Assembly (NCBI GenBank): GCA_041752455.1
Contig: JBGSWL010000032.1
Coordinates: forward strand, 24,070-88,069
Direction of reading: 5' to 3'
Source: JBGSWL01 sp041752455
GTDB lineage: Bacteria > Pseudomonadota > Alphaproteobacteria > Rhizobiales > Rhizobiaceae
DNA: 64,000 nt
The position numbers and the translations under genes were made by a program. Shown here in pieces: positions 16,580 through 25,544 of this stretch (position 1 is its first letter; each line of letters opens with the position of its first letter). The notes beneath the pieces were generated by a model. It worked only from the letters and a program-made list of their open reading frames with translations. It was not told the DNA's origin and did not search any database.

Positions 16580-17992
16580 ATGACCCTTCCTGCAGCCCTT
16601 CGAAGCTTTGCCGCCTACGGCATCGCGATCGTGATCATGAAGGGCGCTTCGCTCTTCACGATCCCGCTCGTGACCGCCAACCTTGATCCGGCGGCCTATG
16701 GCGAACTCGACATTGCCGTCAGCATCATCGAGTTCACCGCGCTGATCTGCACCTTCGGGCTGTCGGAAATCCTCTTCCGTTTCGGTTCTGCGGCAACCGA
16801 TACAGGCCGCAAGGATCTGGCTGCATTGTCCGGCACGATGCTTGTCGCGGCTGCCCTCGCCTCGGTCGCCATCCAGATCGCGGCGGGCCCTGTTCATGAC
16901 GCGTTCGGACTTGCCGTCGCAGAACCGGTGTTCCGCCTTTCGATTGCCGCCGCCGGGTTGACCGCCTTTGTCGAACTGCCGCTTGCCCATTTGCGGATGC
17001 GCGACAAGGCCGGCGCATTCCTCGGCTTTGTCGTCGCTCGCACAGTTGGCCAGATCGCGCTGATGTGGATCCTGCTGAAGGCAGGCTACGGCGTCGAAGG
17101 CGTCCTTGGCGGCAGCGCCGTGATGCATTTTGTCATCGCCGCCGTACTGACGCGTCTTCTGCTTTCGCAGACCGGTATCGGCTTCAGCGCGTCGATGGCC
17201 CGCAACATGTTCGCCTATGGCTTGCCATTGGTCGCATCGGGCCTTTGCATGTTTGCCCTCGGCACGGCGGATCGCTGGTTCCTGAACGAAGCCGTCAGCC
17301 GCGAAACCCTTGCGCACTATGCCATCGCCGGCAAATTCGCGCTGGCAACCAGCCTGATCCTCCAGCCATTCGGCATGTGGTGGTATCCACGCCGGCTGAC
17401 TGTTCTGGCCAATCGCGACGGGATCGCCGCCAACCGGACCGCATGGCGGACCGGCCTTGCCATCCTTGCTGCCGGCGGCGTCATGCTGCACCTGGCTTTG
17501 CCGGTGTTGATCGAACTGGTCCTGCCGGCCGCCTATCTTCCGGCATTAGTCTATCTGCCGTGGCTGATCGCCATCGTCGCGCTCAACGAACTGGTGAGCC
17601 TTTCAAACGCCGGGGCCTACCTTGGCCGCAACACGTTGTCGGTCCTGGGTGTCAATGCAGCCGCAGCCGTCCTGGTCCTGACACTTTACGCGCTGTTGAT
17701 CCCGCACCACGGTCTTTGGGGCGCCATCGGCGCAACGCTCGTCGCGCAGTTCTTCCGCCTCTCAGCCTTTGCCACCCTGTCGCGCAAAAATGCGCCAGTG
17801 CCGGTCATCTCGCTTGGCGCAGTCGCGATTGTTGCGGCGGCCCTGATCCCGGCATTGGTGATCCCGGCGGGCGCAAACCTTGCGTTGACTGCAGCAGCGA
17901 TTGCCGCCGTGCCGCTGCTTGCAGCTCTGGCGCTTCTGGCCGGTGAAGGATGGCGGATCGGATTTGCGCCGCGGGAGCAGGTCCATGTCTGA
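16580..17992 (+). CDS. Oligosaccharide flippase (Wzx/MATE-like)
   Basis: The 470-residue protein is hydrophobic throughout, with about 12-14 predicted helices, and starts with the amphipathic segment MTLPAALRSFAAYGIAIVIM. The pattern GASLFTIPLVTANLDPAAYG is typical of the Wzx/polysaccharide-export family. It should flip the lipid-linked repeat unit across the inner membrane. It lies one base after the GT4 gene and overlaps the next gene by eight bases. It matches SypK in position and type. Confidence 0.9.
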   Translation: MTLPAALRSFAAYGIAIVIMKGASLFTIPLVTANLDPAAYGELDIAVSIIEFTALICTFGLSEILFRFGSAATDTGRKDLAALSGTMLVAAALASVAIQIAAGPVHDAFGLAVAEPVFRLSIAAAGLTAFVELPLAHLRMRDKAGAFLGFVVARTVGQIALMWILLKAGYGVEGVLGGSAVMHFVIAAVLTRLLLSQTGIGFSASMARNMFAYGLPLVASGLCMFALGTADRWFLNEAVSRETLAHYAIAGKFALATSLILQPFGMWWYPRRLTVLANRDGIAANRTAWRTGLAILAAGGVMLHLALPVLIELVLPAAYLPALVYLPWLIAIVALNELVSLSNAGAYLGRNTLSVLGVNAAAAVLVLTLYALLIPHHGLWGAIGATLVAQFFRLSAFATLSRKNAPVPVISLGAVAIVAAALIPALVIPAGANLALTAAAIAAVPLLAALALLAGEGWRIGFAPREQVHV

Positions 17993-19478
17993 CGCGCTGA
18001 CTTCAGACCTGACAAGCTCGTCCGAAAAAGCAAGTAACCGCAACAATGCGATCCGCGCCGCTGCGGCTGCGATCTGCTTCAGCTTCATAGCGGTTCTGCC
18101 GGTTCTGGCCTTTGCCCATCCGGTCCTGTTGCTGCCGCTCGCTGCCGCCCCGCTTGGCGTCATGATCATGATGCGCATCCCGGTCTGGCTGGTCCTCGGC
18201 TTTGTCGCCTTCACCTTCTTTCGCCTGCACGAAGCCTTTCCGGTCCTGCTGCCACTACGCATTCCGCAATTGCTGGCGATCCCTACCCTTGCCGTTCTGG
18301 TCTGGCACGGAGCGATCCGCCAGACGATCCGCCCGTTCTGGGGACCGGAGCTGACCGCATTCTCCATCTTCGTGGCCCTTGTCACACTTGGCCTGCCGTT
18401 CGCTTCCAATCCGTCGATCGCGATCGGTTCCTGGACCGGGTCCTATTCGAAGATCGCCATCATGACGCTCTCGATTGCCTGGCTCCTGCGCAAACCCGGC
18501 GATTTCCAATTGGCCGTGCGCATGATTGTGCTGTCGGGTTCAGCCGTTGCAATCATCGCGATTTCCAACAAGCTGGCCGGTATCGGACTGGTCGAAGGTT
18601 CGCGCGTCACCATCGGCCGCGACATCGGGTCGGTTCTTGGTGACCCCAACGACCTGTCGCTGGTTCTCACCTTCCCGCTCTCGTTTGCTGCCGCGCTCGC
18701 CGTCACCAGAGGCGGAGGCTTCAACCGCATCATCGGCATTGTTGCCGTCGTCATCATTGTGTGGGCTGTCATTTCCACGCAGAGCCGTGGCGGCCTGCTC
18801 GGCATTCTTGCGGTCTTCGGCGTCATCGGCCTGAAGGTGATCCGTTCGAAAATCCTGCTCGGCGGCATTGGTGCCATCGCCATGATGGGCCTGTTCGCGA
18901 TGGCGGGCATTTCCGACCGGGCCTCCGGCGGAGCCGCCGAAGATGGCATCGACGAGAGCGCCATGGGCCGTCTCTGGGCCTGGCAGGCAGCGCTGAACAT
19001 GGCCATGGCGCGCCCATTGAACGGCGTTGGCCTCAGCAACTTCATTCCCAACTTCTGGCTCTATACGCCGCACTGGACCGGGTTCAACAAGGCCGTCCAT
19101 TCCACTTGGCTCGGCGTTCTTGCTGAAACCGGCTGGCCGGGTCTGATTGCATTTGTCGCCATGGTCGTCGTTACGGCACGCATAGCTTTCAAGGCGATGC
19201 GCCTTCTCGATGCCTCCGATGCGCCATTCTCGATGCGCGCGACCGGCTTGGCGCTGGTCTCGGGGATCGCCGCGTTCTGCGTGTCCGGAACGTTCCTGAC
19301 ACAGGGCTTCACCTGGCCGATCTACATCCTGCTCGCGATCACCGCCGCGCTTTCCCACTATGCAAAGCCGTTTGCAAAAGGCGACGAAAAACCCCGTTCC
19401 CGCCCGCAAATCCGCATCATGAACCGCATTTCCGGGCCAAATCACGCTGGCACGGCACATGCAGAACGATCTGCATAA
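17985..19478 (+). CDS. O-antigen ligase/polymerase family membrane protein (Wzy/WaaL)
   Basis: This 497-residue protein has about ten or more hydrophobic helices. A large extracytoplasmic loop near residues 310-380 contains GRLWAWQAALNMAMARPLNG, the Wzy_C-type motif. STQSRGGLLGIL before it is also characteristic. The ATG at 17985 overlaps the flippase end by eight bases. It is likely the polymerase of a Wzx/Wzy-type pathway; ligase action is the alternative and sequence alone cannot decide. A sigma54-type promoter for the following glmS lies inside its last codons. Confidence 0.85.
   Translation: MSDALTSDLTSSSEKASNRNNAIRAAAAAICFSFIAVLPVLAFAHPVLLLPLAAAPLGVMIMMRIPVWLVLGFVAFTFFRLHEAFPVLLPLRIPQLLAIPTLAVLVWHGAIRQTIRPFWGPELTAFSIFVALVTLGLPFASNPSIAIGSWTGSYSKIAIMTLSIAWLLRKPGDFQLAVRMIVLSGSAVAIIAISNKLAGIGLVEGSRVTIGRDIGSVLGDPNDLSLVLTFPLSFAAALAVTRGGGFNRIIGIVAVVIIVWAVISTQSRGGLLGILAVFGVIGLKVIRSKILLGGIGAIAMMGLFAMAGISDRASGGAAEDGIDESAMGRLWAWQAALNMAMARPLNGVGLSNFIPNFWLYTPHWTGFNKAVHSTWLGVLAETGWPGLIAFVAMVVVTARIAFKAMRLLDASDAPFSMRATGLALVSGIAAFCVSGTFLTQGFTWPIYILLAITAALSHYAKPFAKGDEKPRSRPQIRIMNRISGPNHAGTAHAERSA
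19361..19376. repeat. Palindrome TGCAAA-N4-TTTGCA, possible activator site
   Basis: TGCAAAGCCGTTTGCA has two perfect six-base arms around GCCG. It lies within the ligase gene, about 73 bases upstream of the -24 element at 19449. That is a usual distance for a sigma54 enhancer site. The same half-site occurs in the 8238-8292 cluster. The role is inferred. Confidence 0.35.
19448..19463 (+). promoter_or_regulatory. Sigma54-type promoter before glmS
   Basis: TGGCAC, five bases (GGCAC), ATGCA has GG and GC 12 bases apart; only the first base of the -12 box departs from consensus. It lies in the 3' end of the ligase gene, with a predicted start about 35 bases before the glmS ATG. Confidence 0.65.
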
Positions 19479-19508
19479 GAAATCCGACAGATCGAAAAGG
19501 ACATCTCC

Positions 19509-21323
19509 ATGTGCGGAATTTTTGCAGCAACCGGTGAAACCGAAGTGGCCGCCACTCTGGTCGAAGGGCTTCGCCGTCTCGAATATCGTGGCTATGATTC
19601 AGCCGGGATCGCCGTGTCAGGCGCCGACGGCATCGTCGTTCGAAAAGACATGGGCAATGTCGCCTGCCTGACCGAACTGGTCGGCAGCGAGCCGGCCGAA
19701 GGCACCTGCGGGATTGCCCACACCCGCTGGGCCACCCATGGCGCCCCGTCGGCCGGCAACTCCCATCCCCATTGCGCGCCGGGCGTTGCCGTCGTTCACA
19801 ACGGCATCGTTGAAAACCATGCCGAGCTGCGTACGATGCTTCAGCTGACCGGCGCGCGTTTCGTCAGCGAGACCGACAGCGAAGTCATCCCGTGGATGGT
19901 CTCGCAAGCGATTGCTGCGGGCGACGAGCCCTGGGAAGCATTGCAAAAGACATCCCGCGCCTTGCACGGGTCCCATGCCGTCGCCATGGTGGTTGACGAC
20001 GCGCCGGGCGAAATCTTCGCCATCCGCAAGGGCAGCCCGCTGATTGCCGGCTTTGCCGAAGGCCGCGCCTACCTCTCGTCGGATCTCAACGCGCTGGCTG
20101 GCATTGCCACCCATGCGGTTGCGCTGGAAGACGGCGACACTGCACGCCTGACCCCCGATGTGATCGACATTCGCGATGGCGTCGGCCGGCGCGTGAACCG
20201 TCAGTTGCTGCCGGTCGAAGCCCATGCCGCCGCATTCGACACCGGCACGCATGACCATTTCATGGCCAAGGAGATATTCGAGCAGCCGGAGATCGCCGCG
20301 CGCATCGACGCCGCCTATCACGACGGCACCATGATGAGCCGCAAGCTCACCATCGACTTCAAGCGCGTGCGCCGCATCAACTTCGTCGCCTGCGGCACGT
20401 CCTACTATGCCGCCGCCGTCGCCCGCGACTGGATGCAGCGCCATGCCGGCATCGATTGCGCTGTGCATGTGGCATCGGAATACCGTTACGAACCGATGCC
20501 GAACCTCTACCCGGGCGAAGTCGCGGTCCTGATCTCCCAGTCGGGCGAAACGGCCGACACGCTGGCCGTGCTCGAACGCCTGCAGCACATCGGCATGCCG
20601 GTCATCGGCATCGTCAATGCGATGGCCTCGACCCTTGCCCGCGAAGCCGACATGGCCCTGCCCCTGCTTGCCGGGCCGGAGATCGGCGTTGCCTCGACCA
20701 AGGCGTTCACCGCCCAGTTGCTCGTTCTTGCCCATCTTGCCGTACACGCAACCGCACAACGCAATGGCGGCGCCAGCATGACCGGCCGCCTGCTCGACCA
20801 GTTGTCGATGACGCCGGACCTGATGGCCAAGACCCTTCTCAACGAAGACGCCGTCATCGAAGCGGCTCGGCAGCTTGGTGATGCGCGCAGCGCAATCTTC
20901 GTCGGCCGCGGCGCATTCTACCCGCTGGCCTGCGAAGGTGCGCTCAAGCTGAAGGAAACCAGCTACATCCATGCCGAAGGTTTTGCCGCCGGCGAACTGA
21001 AGCATGGACCGTTGGCGCTGATCGATGCCGACATGCCGGTGTTTGCCTTGGCTGGCACCGACGAGATGGCACCGAAGCTGTCTTCGAACATCCGCGAGAT
21101 CGCGGCCCGTGGCGGACGCATCCAGGTGATCGGTTCGCGCGACGCCATTGTCTCGATGAGCGATGTGGCAAGCGGTGCCATGACGCTTCCCGATGCGCCT
21201 GACCTGATCAAGCCGATGATTGCCGCCATACCGCTGCAGCTTCTGGCCTACCACGCCGCTGTGGCGCGTGGGCTTGACGTCGACCGCCCGCGCAATCTCG
21301 CCAAGTCGGTCACCGTGGAGTGA
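19509..21323 (+). CDS. glmS: Glutamine--fructose-6-phosphate aminotransferase (isomerizing)
   Basis: The 604-residue enzyme makes glucosamine-6-phosphate from fructose-6-phosphate and glutamine, the first step to UDP-GlcNAc. It starts MCGIFAATGE, with the catalytic cysteine at residue 2 exposed once Met is removed. It has RLEYRGYDSAG, the glutaminase HTRWATHG, two SIS domains (VACGTSYYAA, ISQSGETADTL, FVGRGAFYPLACEGALKLKE) and the C-terminal KSVTVE. Length is normal. It sits inside the polysaccharide cluster behind its own sigma54-type promoter. It is not next to glmU (56343-57698) in this window, so it may be a pathway-specific copy, or the only one. Confidence 0.96.
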   Translation: MCGIFAATGETEVAATLVEGLRRLEYRGYDSAGIAVSGADGIVVRKDMGNVACLTELVGSEPAEGTCGIAHTRWATHGAPSAGNSHPHCAPGVAVVHNGIVENHAELRTMLQLTGARFVSETDSEVIPWMVSQAIAAGDEPWEALQKTSRALHGSHAVAMVVDDAPGEIFAIRKGSPLIAGFAEGRAYLSSDLNALAGIATHAVALEDGDTARLTPDVIDIRDGVGRRVNRQLLPVEAHAAAFDTGTHDHFMAKEIFEQPEIAARIDAAYHDGTMMSRKLTIDFKRVRRINFVACGTSYYAAAVARDWMQRHAGIDCAVHVASEYRYEPMPNLYPGEVAVLISQSGETADTLAVLERLQHIGMPVIGIVNAMASTLAREADMALPLLAGPEIGVASTKAFTAQLLVLAHLAVHATAQRNGGASMTGRLLDQLSMTPDLMAKTLLNEDAVIEAARQLGDARSAIFVGRGAFYPLACEGALKLKETSYIHAEGFAAGELKHGPLALIDADMPVFALAGTDEMAPKLSSNIREIAARGGRIQVIGSRDAIVSMSDVASGAMTLPDAPDLIKPMIAAIPLQLLAYHAAVARGLDVDRPRNLAKSVTVE

Positions 21324-21328
21324 TGGTC

Positions 21329-22060
21329 ATGTCACTGAAACAATGGGCGAAATCCGGCCAAAGCCCGGCTGCGAGAGCGCTTTGGCGCACGGCAAAGGCA
21401 CTGCGGGGGGCTTCGGTCCCCTGCATCCCGGCGATCCATCGGCCCCTGTACAACATCCGCAACATGATCCTCGAAGCGCTCACATTCGTGGTGCGCGCCG
21501 GGTGGACGACGCCGTTGTTCCAGTCGCGCCTGCAAGGGACGGCCCCGCGCCTTTTCATCTATGGCGGCATGCCGCTGGTGCTCGGTCCGGTCCGCATCAC
21601 GATGGGCAGCGACATCCGCCTGTCCGGCCAGACCACGATTTCCGGCCGCCCCTCTTCGACCCCGGCGCCGGAACTGATCGTCGGAAACAATGTCGGGATC
21701 GGCTGGCAGACGACCATCGCCGTCGGCACGCGCATTGTCCTTGGTGACAATGTGCGGATTGCCGGCCGGGCGTTTCTCGCCGGTTATCCCGGCCATCCGG
21801 TCGATGCCGCAGACCGGGCAGCGGGACTTGCCTGCACCGATGAGCAGAGCGGAGACATCATCCTTGAAAAGGATGTGTGGCTCGCAACCGGCGTGACTGT
21901 CATGGCCGGCGTCACCATCGGCGAAGGCACGATCGTTGCCGCCGGCTCGGTGGTCACCCGTGATCTGCCCGCAGGCGTTCTTGCCGGCGGCATGCCGGCC
22001 AAGATCATCCGTCCGCTTGGCAATACCAACCGGTCGGAGTTGCTCAGACATGCCGCGTGA
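21329..22060 (+). CDS. Left-handed beta-helix acyltransferase
   Basis: This 243-residue protein has hexapeptide repeats typical of acetyltransferases of the CAT/MaaT type (VGNNVGIGWQTTIAVG, ILEKDVWLATGVTVMAGVTI, GEGTIVAAGSVVTRDLPAG). It ends with GGMPAKIIRPL, a motif common in NodL/MaaT relatives. It should transfer an acetyl or similar group onto a sugar of the polymer. The ATG at 21329 follows GGAG by eight bases; two closer starts at 21320 and 21323 are spaced too tightly. It follows glmS by five bases and resembles SypM in role. Confidence 0.88.
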   Translation: MSLKQWAKSGQSPAARALWRTAKALRGASVPCIPAIHRPLYNIRNMILEALTFVVRAGWTTPLFQSRLQGTAPRLFIYGGMPLVLGPVRITMGSDIRLSGQTTISGRPSSTPAPELIVGNNVGIGWQTTIAVGTRIVLGDNVRIAGRAFLAGYPGHPVDAADRAAGLACTDEQSGDIILEKDVWLATGVTVMAGVTIGEGTIVAAGSVVTRDLPAGVLAGGMPAKIIRPLGNTNRSELLRHAA

Positions 22061-23180
22061 TCTCATCGTCTTTGGCGAAGATTGGGGAAGACACCCTTCG
22101 TCGACGCAACATATCGTTCGCCGGCTTGCAAATGATCGCCGGATCATCTGGGTCAACTCGCTCGGGCTCAGACGCCCCCGGCTTGACCGCCGCGACCTTG
22201 CCCGGGTCATGGACAAGGCGCGGGCACTTTTCGCAAAAGGACAAGCCTCGCCCGCGACCAACCGATCTCCGGCGACGCCGCATCCGTTCGCCGCTGTAGT
22301 CAATCCGCGAGCCATATCATGGCCGGGCTCGGCACTTGCGGCGACCGTCAACCGCCAGCTTTTGTCACGGCAACTTTCAGCTGCGGTGCAACGCTCCGGT
22401 CTCGTCCGGCCGGTCATCTGGACATCGCTTCCGACCGCGCTTCCGGTCCTCGGGGCGCTCGGCGAGCATGCGGTTGTCTACTATGCGGGTGACGACTTTT
22501 CCGCGCTCGCGGGCGTCGACCATCAGCCTGTTGCGAGAATGGAGGCCGAACTTGCGCGTCGCGCTGACCTCGTCCTTTCGGCCAGCGAGATCATCGCCAG
22601 ACGCTTTGATCCGGCCAAGACCCAAGTGCTGCCGCACGGCGTCGACTATGCGCGCTTTGCCACGCCGGTTGCCCGCGCAGATGCGCTGCCCGCCGGAAAG
22701 GTCGCCGGATTTTACGGGTCGATCAACGATTGGATCGACATCGATGTCATCGCATCGGCGGCCCGACGCCTGCCCGATTGGAGCTTCGTTCTGATCGGCC
22801 GCGTCGAAACCGACATCTCGGCGCTTCAAGGGCTTGCGAATGTGCGTATCCTGCCCCCGATGGCGCATGGCGAGTTGGCGTCCTTCAGCCAGCACTGGGA
22901 CGTTTCGATCCTGCCGTTCCGGCGCAACAGGCAAATCGCTGCGTCCAATCCCCTGAAGCTGCGCGAATACCTGGCTGCTGGTCGGCCCGTCGCTGCGACA
23001 TGGCGCTTTGCCGCCATCGATGCGGTCGGCGGACCCGTCTGCGTGCACCCGGACCTTGCAAAAGCCATTCAGGACGCCAAACCCATGGCCGATGCGGTGC
23101 TGCAATTTCGTCCGGAACTTGCCCAGGAAACCTGGGAAGCGCGGGCCCAGACAGTCGCACGTCTCATCGACGCGCTCTGA
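22050..23180 (+). CDS. Glycosyltransferase (TuaH-like)
   Basis: The 376-residue protein starts MPRDLIVFGEDWGRHPSSTQ, like TuaH-type putative glycosyltransferases. It has VVYYAGDDFSALAGVD, VLPHGVDYARF, GFYGSINDWIDIDVI and a donor-side segment NPLKLREYLAAGRPVAATW. These fit a GT-B fold enzyme. It overlaps the acyltransferase gene by 11 bases. Sugar and linkage are unknown. It is the last gene before a short gap holding a weak promoter. Confidence 0.82.
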   Translation: MPRDLIVFGEDWGRHPSSTQHIVRRLANDRRIIWVNSLGLRRPRLDRRDLARVMDKARALFAKGQASPATNRSPATPHPFAAVVNPRAISWPGSALAATVNRQLLSRQLSAAVQRSGLVRPVIWTSLPTALPVLGALGEHAVVYYAGDDFSALAGVDHQPVARMEAELARRADLVLSASEIIARRFDPAKTQVLPHGVDYARFATPVARADALPAGKVAGFYGSINDWIDIDVIASAARRLPDWSFVLIGRVETDISALQGLANVRILPPMAHGELASFSQHWDVSILPFRRNRQIAASNPLKLREYLAAGRPVAATWRFAAIDAVGGPVCVHPDLAKAIQDAKPMADAVLQFRPELAQETWEARAQTVARLIDAL

Positions 23181-23188
23181 GCCAAAAC

Positions 23189-23204
23189 TGGCACGCAATA
23201 TGAA
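23189..23204 (+). promoter_or_regulatory. Weak sigma54-like promoter before the lipoprotein-Wzz genes
   Basis: TGGCAC, five bases (GCAAT), ATGAA has the full -24 box, but the -12 dinucleotide is GA instead of GC. Its position, about 25 bases ahead of the expected leader of the gene at 23241, is right for a promoter, but the changed -12 makes it doubtful. Confidence 0.35.
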
Positions 23205-23240
23205 ACGAGGTTGTCAGAACACGTCTCTGGAGACCTCGAA

Positions 23241-24092
23241 ATGCGTGCCAAACCCTTCAATCCCGCCATTGTTTCGCTTTTTGCGATCCTTGTCAGCGGA
23301 TGCGCTTCGCAAAATGCGATGACCATGTTGCCGGAAGATGTCCGGCTCTCGGTTCTGGCGGAAAACGCCAGATCTGCTGATCCGGCCGGTGATGGCATGT
23401 CCGACAACCTGCCAACCGATGACGGTCGATCTGCGGCAAGCCTTTCGGCGGAAGAAAAGGCGTTTCGCCTCCGCCAGGCTGCCCCGGATCGTTTTTCTGC
23501 CGCAGCTGATGCCCCCGAAGCGCCCGTCGAGGAAACCGATCCTGCCGTCCTCTTCAAGCTGGCGATGGAACAGCGCACCAATGCGCAACCCATGATCCAA
23601 TCCGACGAAACGGCAGAGACCAGCCCGGAACCTGATGCGACCGAAATCTGGAACCAGATGATGGCGATGCGCAACGAAGGCGCAGCGCCTGCAGAACCGG
23701 GCGTGCAACTGGCCGACGCCATCGATGCTGCGCCGACCGGTCCGGTCGCCGGGATCGATGAGACCATCAAGACGGCAGCCATCGACGAGCCGGCCAGCGT
23801 CGACCCGGCATCCATCGTCACGCTGATGCTGGATGCGCGCACGTTCACACTGTCCAAGGATGACGAAGTCCGCCTTGCCCTGAAGCGCAGCGGCGGCCGC
23901 GTTGCCAGCCGCATCATTGTCGGCCGACTTGAAGGCGCCGGTGCGGAAGTCCTGACAGCCGCCCGCGACCTTGGCGACACGGTTGCCGAACTGACCGGCG
24001 CCGAACCGGGCATCAGCTATGACCCGACGCTCGACGTCGCAACCGTCCGCATCGAATATGCACCGCTCGCCAACACGGGGTCCCGGTCGTGA
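23241..24092 (+). CDS. Lipoprotein of unknown function in the polysaccharide cluster
   Basis: The 283-residue product begins MRAKPFNPAIVSLFAILVSG followed by cysteine 21, a clear lipobox (LVSGC). The mature region is acidic and low in complexity up to about residue 190, rich in Ala, Asp, Glu and Pro. A more ordered C-terminal domain of about 90 residues follows (IVTLMLDARTFTLSKDDEV, VASRIIVGRLEGAGAEVL). The ATG follows GGAG by eight bases. Its stop overlaps the GTG of the chain-length gene (GTGA). I do not recognise a family. Its coupling with the chain-length protein suggests a role in export or length control. Confidence 0.8.
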   Translation: MRAKPFNPAIVSLFAILVSGCASQNAMTMLPEDVRLSVLAENARSADPAGDGMSDNLPTDDGRSAASLSAEEKAFRLRQAAPDRFSAAADAPEAPVEETDPAVLFKLAMEQRTNAQPMIQSDETAETSPEPDATEIWNQMMAMRNEGAAPAEPGVQLADAIDAAPTGPVAGIDETIKTAAIDEPASVDPASIVTLMLDARTFTLSKDDEVRLALKRSGGRVASRIIVGRLEGAGAEVLTAARDLGDTVAELTGAEPGISYDPTLDVATVRIEYAPLANTGSRS

Positions 24093-25513
24093 AGGACATC
24101 CCGAGCCTTGCCCTGACAGCTGTCGCCATTGCATGGCGCCGGCGCTACCTGATCGTGGTGCCGTTGCTGGTGCTGCCGCCGCTCGCATTCGGCCTTGGCA
24201 CGACCCGGCCGCAGACCTTCAAGGCGCAGGCAACGATCCTCGTGCAGGAAACCGCCAAACTGAACCCGTTCCTCAACGACCTTTCGGTCGGACCCAACCT
24301 GAAGGAGCGGATGCCTGCGCTCCAGTCGCTGGTGCATTCGGCCCATATCCTGGAAGGCGTGCTCGAAGACACCGGAGCCATCACACCGACCGACAGCGCA
24401 AACGAAAGAGCCATCAAGATCAGGCGTTTGTCCTCTGCAATCTCGGTGCAGTTGGTCGGCAACGACCTCGTAGCTTTCCGCATCAGCGGACCCACGGGGC
24501 AAGGCATGGCCGCGACCTTGAACGCACTGTCGAAGCGTTTCGTGGAACGCCTGCTCGCACCGGAACGCTCATCGATCCGCGACAGCCAGGTGTTCCTTCA
24601 GCAGGAACTGGATGAGCGCACCGCAAGGCTTGACAAGGCTCAGGCCGCCTACGCCAAATTCAAGAGCGAAAACCGCGACCGTCTGCCATCGCTCGAAGGA
24701 AGCCTCGTCGTGCGACTGTCTGCGCTCGAACAGAAGCTTTCCGACAACCGCATGCAGATCAAGGCGGCCGAGGGCGAACTCGGCAACATGCGCCAGCGCC
24801 TGATCGGCACCAATCCGGTGATTGGCCGGATCGAGGAAGACATTCTAGCGACAACGCGCAAGCTTGGCGAACTCGCAACACGCTACACCGACGAGCACTC
24901 CGCCGTGCAGGGCGAAAAACGCACCCTCCGCCGCCTCGAACAGGAGCGCGACGCACTGCTCGCTGACGCCGAATCCATGAAGGGCGCAGACCTCGACCGC
25001 CTGTGGAACCTTGCCGTCAGCGCATCGGGAACCGGCGACAACGAAAGCCCGTCGCTCCTGATCACCCAGATGAACCGGTTGCAAGAAACCAACTCATCCT
25101 ATGCGCGGCTGAAGGAGGAAACGGCTGCGCTGGAACGCGAGATCGAGCAGATCCATACGGCAATTGCCGAAACCGGTCCGGTCATGCAGCAGCAGAAGCA
25201 GTTGGAAGAGGCCATCAGAATTGCACAGGAAAGCTACGAGGGCATCGCCAAGCGGTTCGACAATGCGCAGATCACCGGCGCACTTGGCGAATTTGAAGCA
25301 CCCGAGCGCATCAAGATCATCGAAGCGCCGACAGATCCGGTTGTGCCGACCACGCCCGGCAGCATACTTTATCTGCTCGGTGGCATCATCGCCGCAATCC
25401 TTGCCGGCGCTGGCCTCGCCATTGCAGCCGAAATCCTCGACACGAGACTGCGCAGCCGCGATCAGTTCGAAGCGGCGGCGGGTGTTCCGGTGATTGCAAG
25501 GTTTACGGCATGA
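24089..25513 (+). CDS. Polysaccharide chain-length determinant (Wzz/GNVR type, no kinase domain)
   Basis: The 474-residue protein has a TM helix near residues 22-43 (RYLIVVPLLVLPPLAFGLG). A long periplasmic region follows with coiled-coil segments at about 165-250 and 280-375. A second TM near 428-450 (SILYLLGGIIAAILAGAGLA) precedes a short cytoplasmic tail. This is the Wzz/PCP layout without the fused tyrosine kinase. The start is a GTG overlapping the lipoprotein stop. The separate CpsD-like protein at 11190 could be its cytoplasmic partner. It should set polymer length or couple polymerase to export, as SypO is thought to do. Confidence 0.88.
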   Translation: MKDIPSLALTAVAIAWRRRYLIVVPLLVLPPLAFGLGTTRPQTFKAQATILVQETAKLNPFLNDLSVGPNLKERMPALQSLVHSAHILEGVLEDTGAITPTDSANERAIKIRRLSSAISVQLVGNDLVAFRISGPTGQGMAATLNALSKRFVERLLAPERSSIRDSQVFLQQELDERTARLDKAQAAYAKFKSENRDRLPSLEGSLVVRLSALEQKLSDNRMQIKAAEGELGNMRQRLIGTNPVIGRIEEDILATTRKLGELATRYTDEHSAVQGEKRTLRRLEQERDALLADAESMKGADLDRLWNLAVSASGTGDNESPSLLITQMNRLQETNSSYARLKEETAALEREIEQIHTAIAETGPVMQQQKQLEEAIRIAQESYEGIAKRFDNAQITGALGEFEAPERIKIIEAPTDPVVPTTPGSILYLLGGIIAAILAGAGLAIAAEILDTRLRSRDQFEAAAGVPVIARFTA

Positions 25514-25544
25514 AGCGGGCTGGCCTGCCGCCGGCCCGGTCTCG

